This document shows positions 40,523 through 41,299 of a stretch of 41,299 bases of DNA, in pieces. The position numbers and the translations under genes are program-made. Numbering within the stretch: the stretch's first letter is position 1; each line of letters opens with the position of its first letter. The notes under the pieces were generated by a model, which did not search any database, was not told the DNA's origin, and saw only the letters and a list, made by a program, of their open reading frames with translations. The DNA is taken from assembly GCA_964392615.1 (NCBI GenBank), contig CAYMRB010000027.1:1-41299 (forward strand). Direction: 5' to 3'. This stretch comes from CAYMRB01 sp964392615. Its GTDB lineage: Bacteria > Planctomycetota > UBA8108.

Positions 40523-41299
40523 CTAACCCTTCGGTACGAGGTGGACGACGAACCCGCCGCGATCGACAGCGGCCAACGAGATCGTGTCGGAGCTCGAGAT
40601 CTCCTTCTCTTCGATGACGGACTTCAAGCCGGACTGCGCATCGCTGAAGATCGTCGCCGCGTAGGTCTGTCCCGTCTGCAGGAACGCGAAGGGCAGCCGG
40701 AAGTCGCGCTCCTTCGTCGTGAGGGCGCCCACATACCACTCGCTTCCCTTGCGACGGGCGATGACCGTGTGTGATCCGGGATAGCCTTCGATGAGCTTCG
40801 TCTCGTCCCAAGCGGCGGGGACTCTCTTCAGGAAGTCCTTCGACGGGTGGTTCAGGTAGTCGCGATGCAGATCGGCGAAGATCAGCAAGCCGGACTCGAA
40901 CACGATGCTAGTGGCGAGCTGGTACGCATCGGTCTTGCCGCCCTTGCCGAACCAGACGGGCGACCAATCGACCGATCCGAGCGGATTGCGGATGTATGCG
41001 ACGCAGTTGTCGCTTGTCGCGCTCGGGCCGCCCTCCTGCCCCTTGATCGCCTCCGTGCCCAACAGGTGTGGCCAGCGGCGTCGTTCTCCGGACGGAATCG
41101 CGCAGCCGTGGAAGACGAGCTGGATGCGGTACCTCGCACCGATGCGGCAGAGGTTGTCGCGGACCCGCAGTCCCATCTGCGTGTCTTCGTAGTCGGCGCC
41201 CGTTCGCCCGTGGGGCAGGCGGTCGAAGAAGTCGACCTTCGAGCCTCGGAAGCCGAGCTCGGCGTAGTGCTTGAAGAGCTTCTCGATCGCCTCCGCCTC
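40523..41299 (-). CDS. GH97 glycoside hydrolase, C-terminal part (partial)
   Basis: The gene enters the window from the right edge in frame, and 258 codons are visible. The end of the catalytic barrel is clear: HYAELGFRGSKVDFFDR, with an Asp where retaining GH97 enzymes keep their nucleophile, RIQLVFHGCAIPSGERRRWP, and HLLGTEAIKGQEGG with the glutamates that GH97 uses for calcium and catalysis. The final beta-sandwich (WYVGALTTKERDFRLPF, GGFVVHLVPKG) completes it. GH97 members are alpha-glucosidases (inverting, SusB-like) or alpha-galactosidases (retaining). The KVDFFD Asp points to the retaining group, but the residues before the window edge are needed. It converges on the diheme gene. Confidence 0.9.
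   Translation of the reverse strand, partial: EAEAIEKLFKHYAELGFRGSKVDFFDRLPHGRTGADYEDTQMGLRVRDNLCRIGARYRIQLVFHGCAIPSGERRRWPHLLGTEAIKGQEGGPSATSDNCVAYIRNPLGSVDWSPVWFGKGGKTDAYQLATSIVFESGLLIFADLHRDYLNHPSKDFLKRVPAAWDETKLIEGYPGSHTVIARRKGSEWYVGALTTKERDFRLPFAFLQTGQTYAATIFSDAQSGLKSVIEEKEISSSDTISLAAVDRGGFVVHLVPKG

Noticed and set aside
40523..41176. A complete 217-aa gene starting at the internal ATG at 41176
   Set aside because: The frame continues to the window edge and the added residues (GFRGSKVDFFDR) are core GH97 sequence, so this is a partial gene.

Overview
The window is GC-rich and has a repertoire typical of Planctomycetota: a DUF1570 peptidase, a DUF1080 protein, a DUF1501-like relic, a formylglycine sulfatase, CotH proteins with GGPP-type repeats and a dockerin, an ECF sigma / zinc anti-sigma pair, and a large secreted diheme protein with a hydrazine-synthase-alpha-like domain. 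The phylum assignment is an inference from gene content. No rRNA, tRNA, insertion sequence, phage gene or CRISPR array was seen.

Layout. 0.3-4.7 kb (+): secreted GH29 alpha-L-fucosidase and a secreted 779-aa protein of unknown function. 4.7-7.4 kb: gene-poor stretch with a possible 107-aa ORF, a good 85-aa small gene, a DUF4003-like gene on the minus strand, and the decayed end of a carboxypeptidase-regulatory-domain protein. 7.4-14.6 kb (+): DUF1570 zinc peptidase; an overlapping ECF sigma / anti-sigma / CnrX-like sensor operon; two CotH-family secreted proteins, the second ending in lamin-tail and dockerin modules. 14.7-15.6 kb: GH16 beta-glucanase. 15.9-18.9 kb: a three-gene operon of an inhibitory-type intracellular serpin, an acidic protein of unknown function and a zinc-ribbon protein. 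19.1-22.2 kb: an NPCBM-like secreted protein, a DUF1501-like relic, and a metallophosphoesterase with a LamG-like C-terminus. 22.2-24.4 kb (-): DUF1080 protein then sulfatase. 24.7-28.0 kb (+): a GH78 rhamnosidase fused to a GH117-like propeller. 28.1-35.4 kb (-): a metal-efflux operon (Cys/His-rich exported protein, OMF lipoprotein, MFP with His-rich tail, HME-RND pump, His-rich lipoprotein). 35.7-37.5 kb (+): KDPG aldolase and PfkB (KDG-kinase-like) genes. 37.7-40.4 kb (+): PD40/HZS-alpha-like diheme protein. 40.5-41.3 kb (-): 3' part of a GH97 enzyme, running off the window.

How it works together (inference). Fucosidase, GH16, sulfatase, GH78-GH117, DUF1080 and GH97 suggest breakdown of sulfated, fucose- and rhamnose-containing (algal-type) polysaccharides, with the aldolase/kinase pair feeding 2-keto-3-deoxy sugar acids into central metabolism. 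The metal-efflux operon has its own well-formed promoter placed so that the first gene would be translated from a leaderless mRNA. The CnrX-like sensor operon 25 kb away is a candidate metal- or envelope-stress input. The serpin operon and the GH78-GH117 fusion are the least ordinary units.
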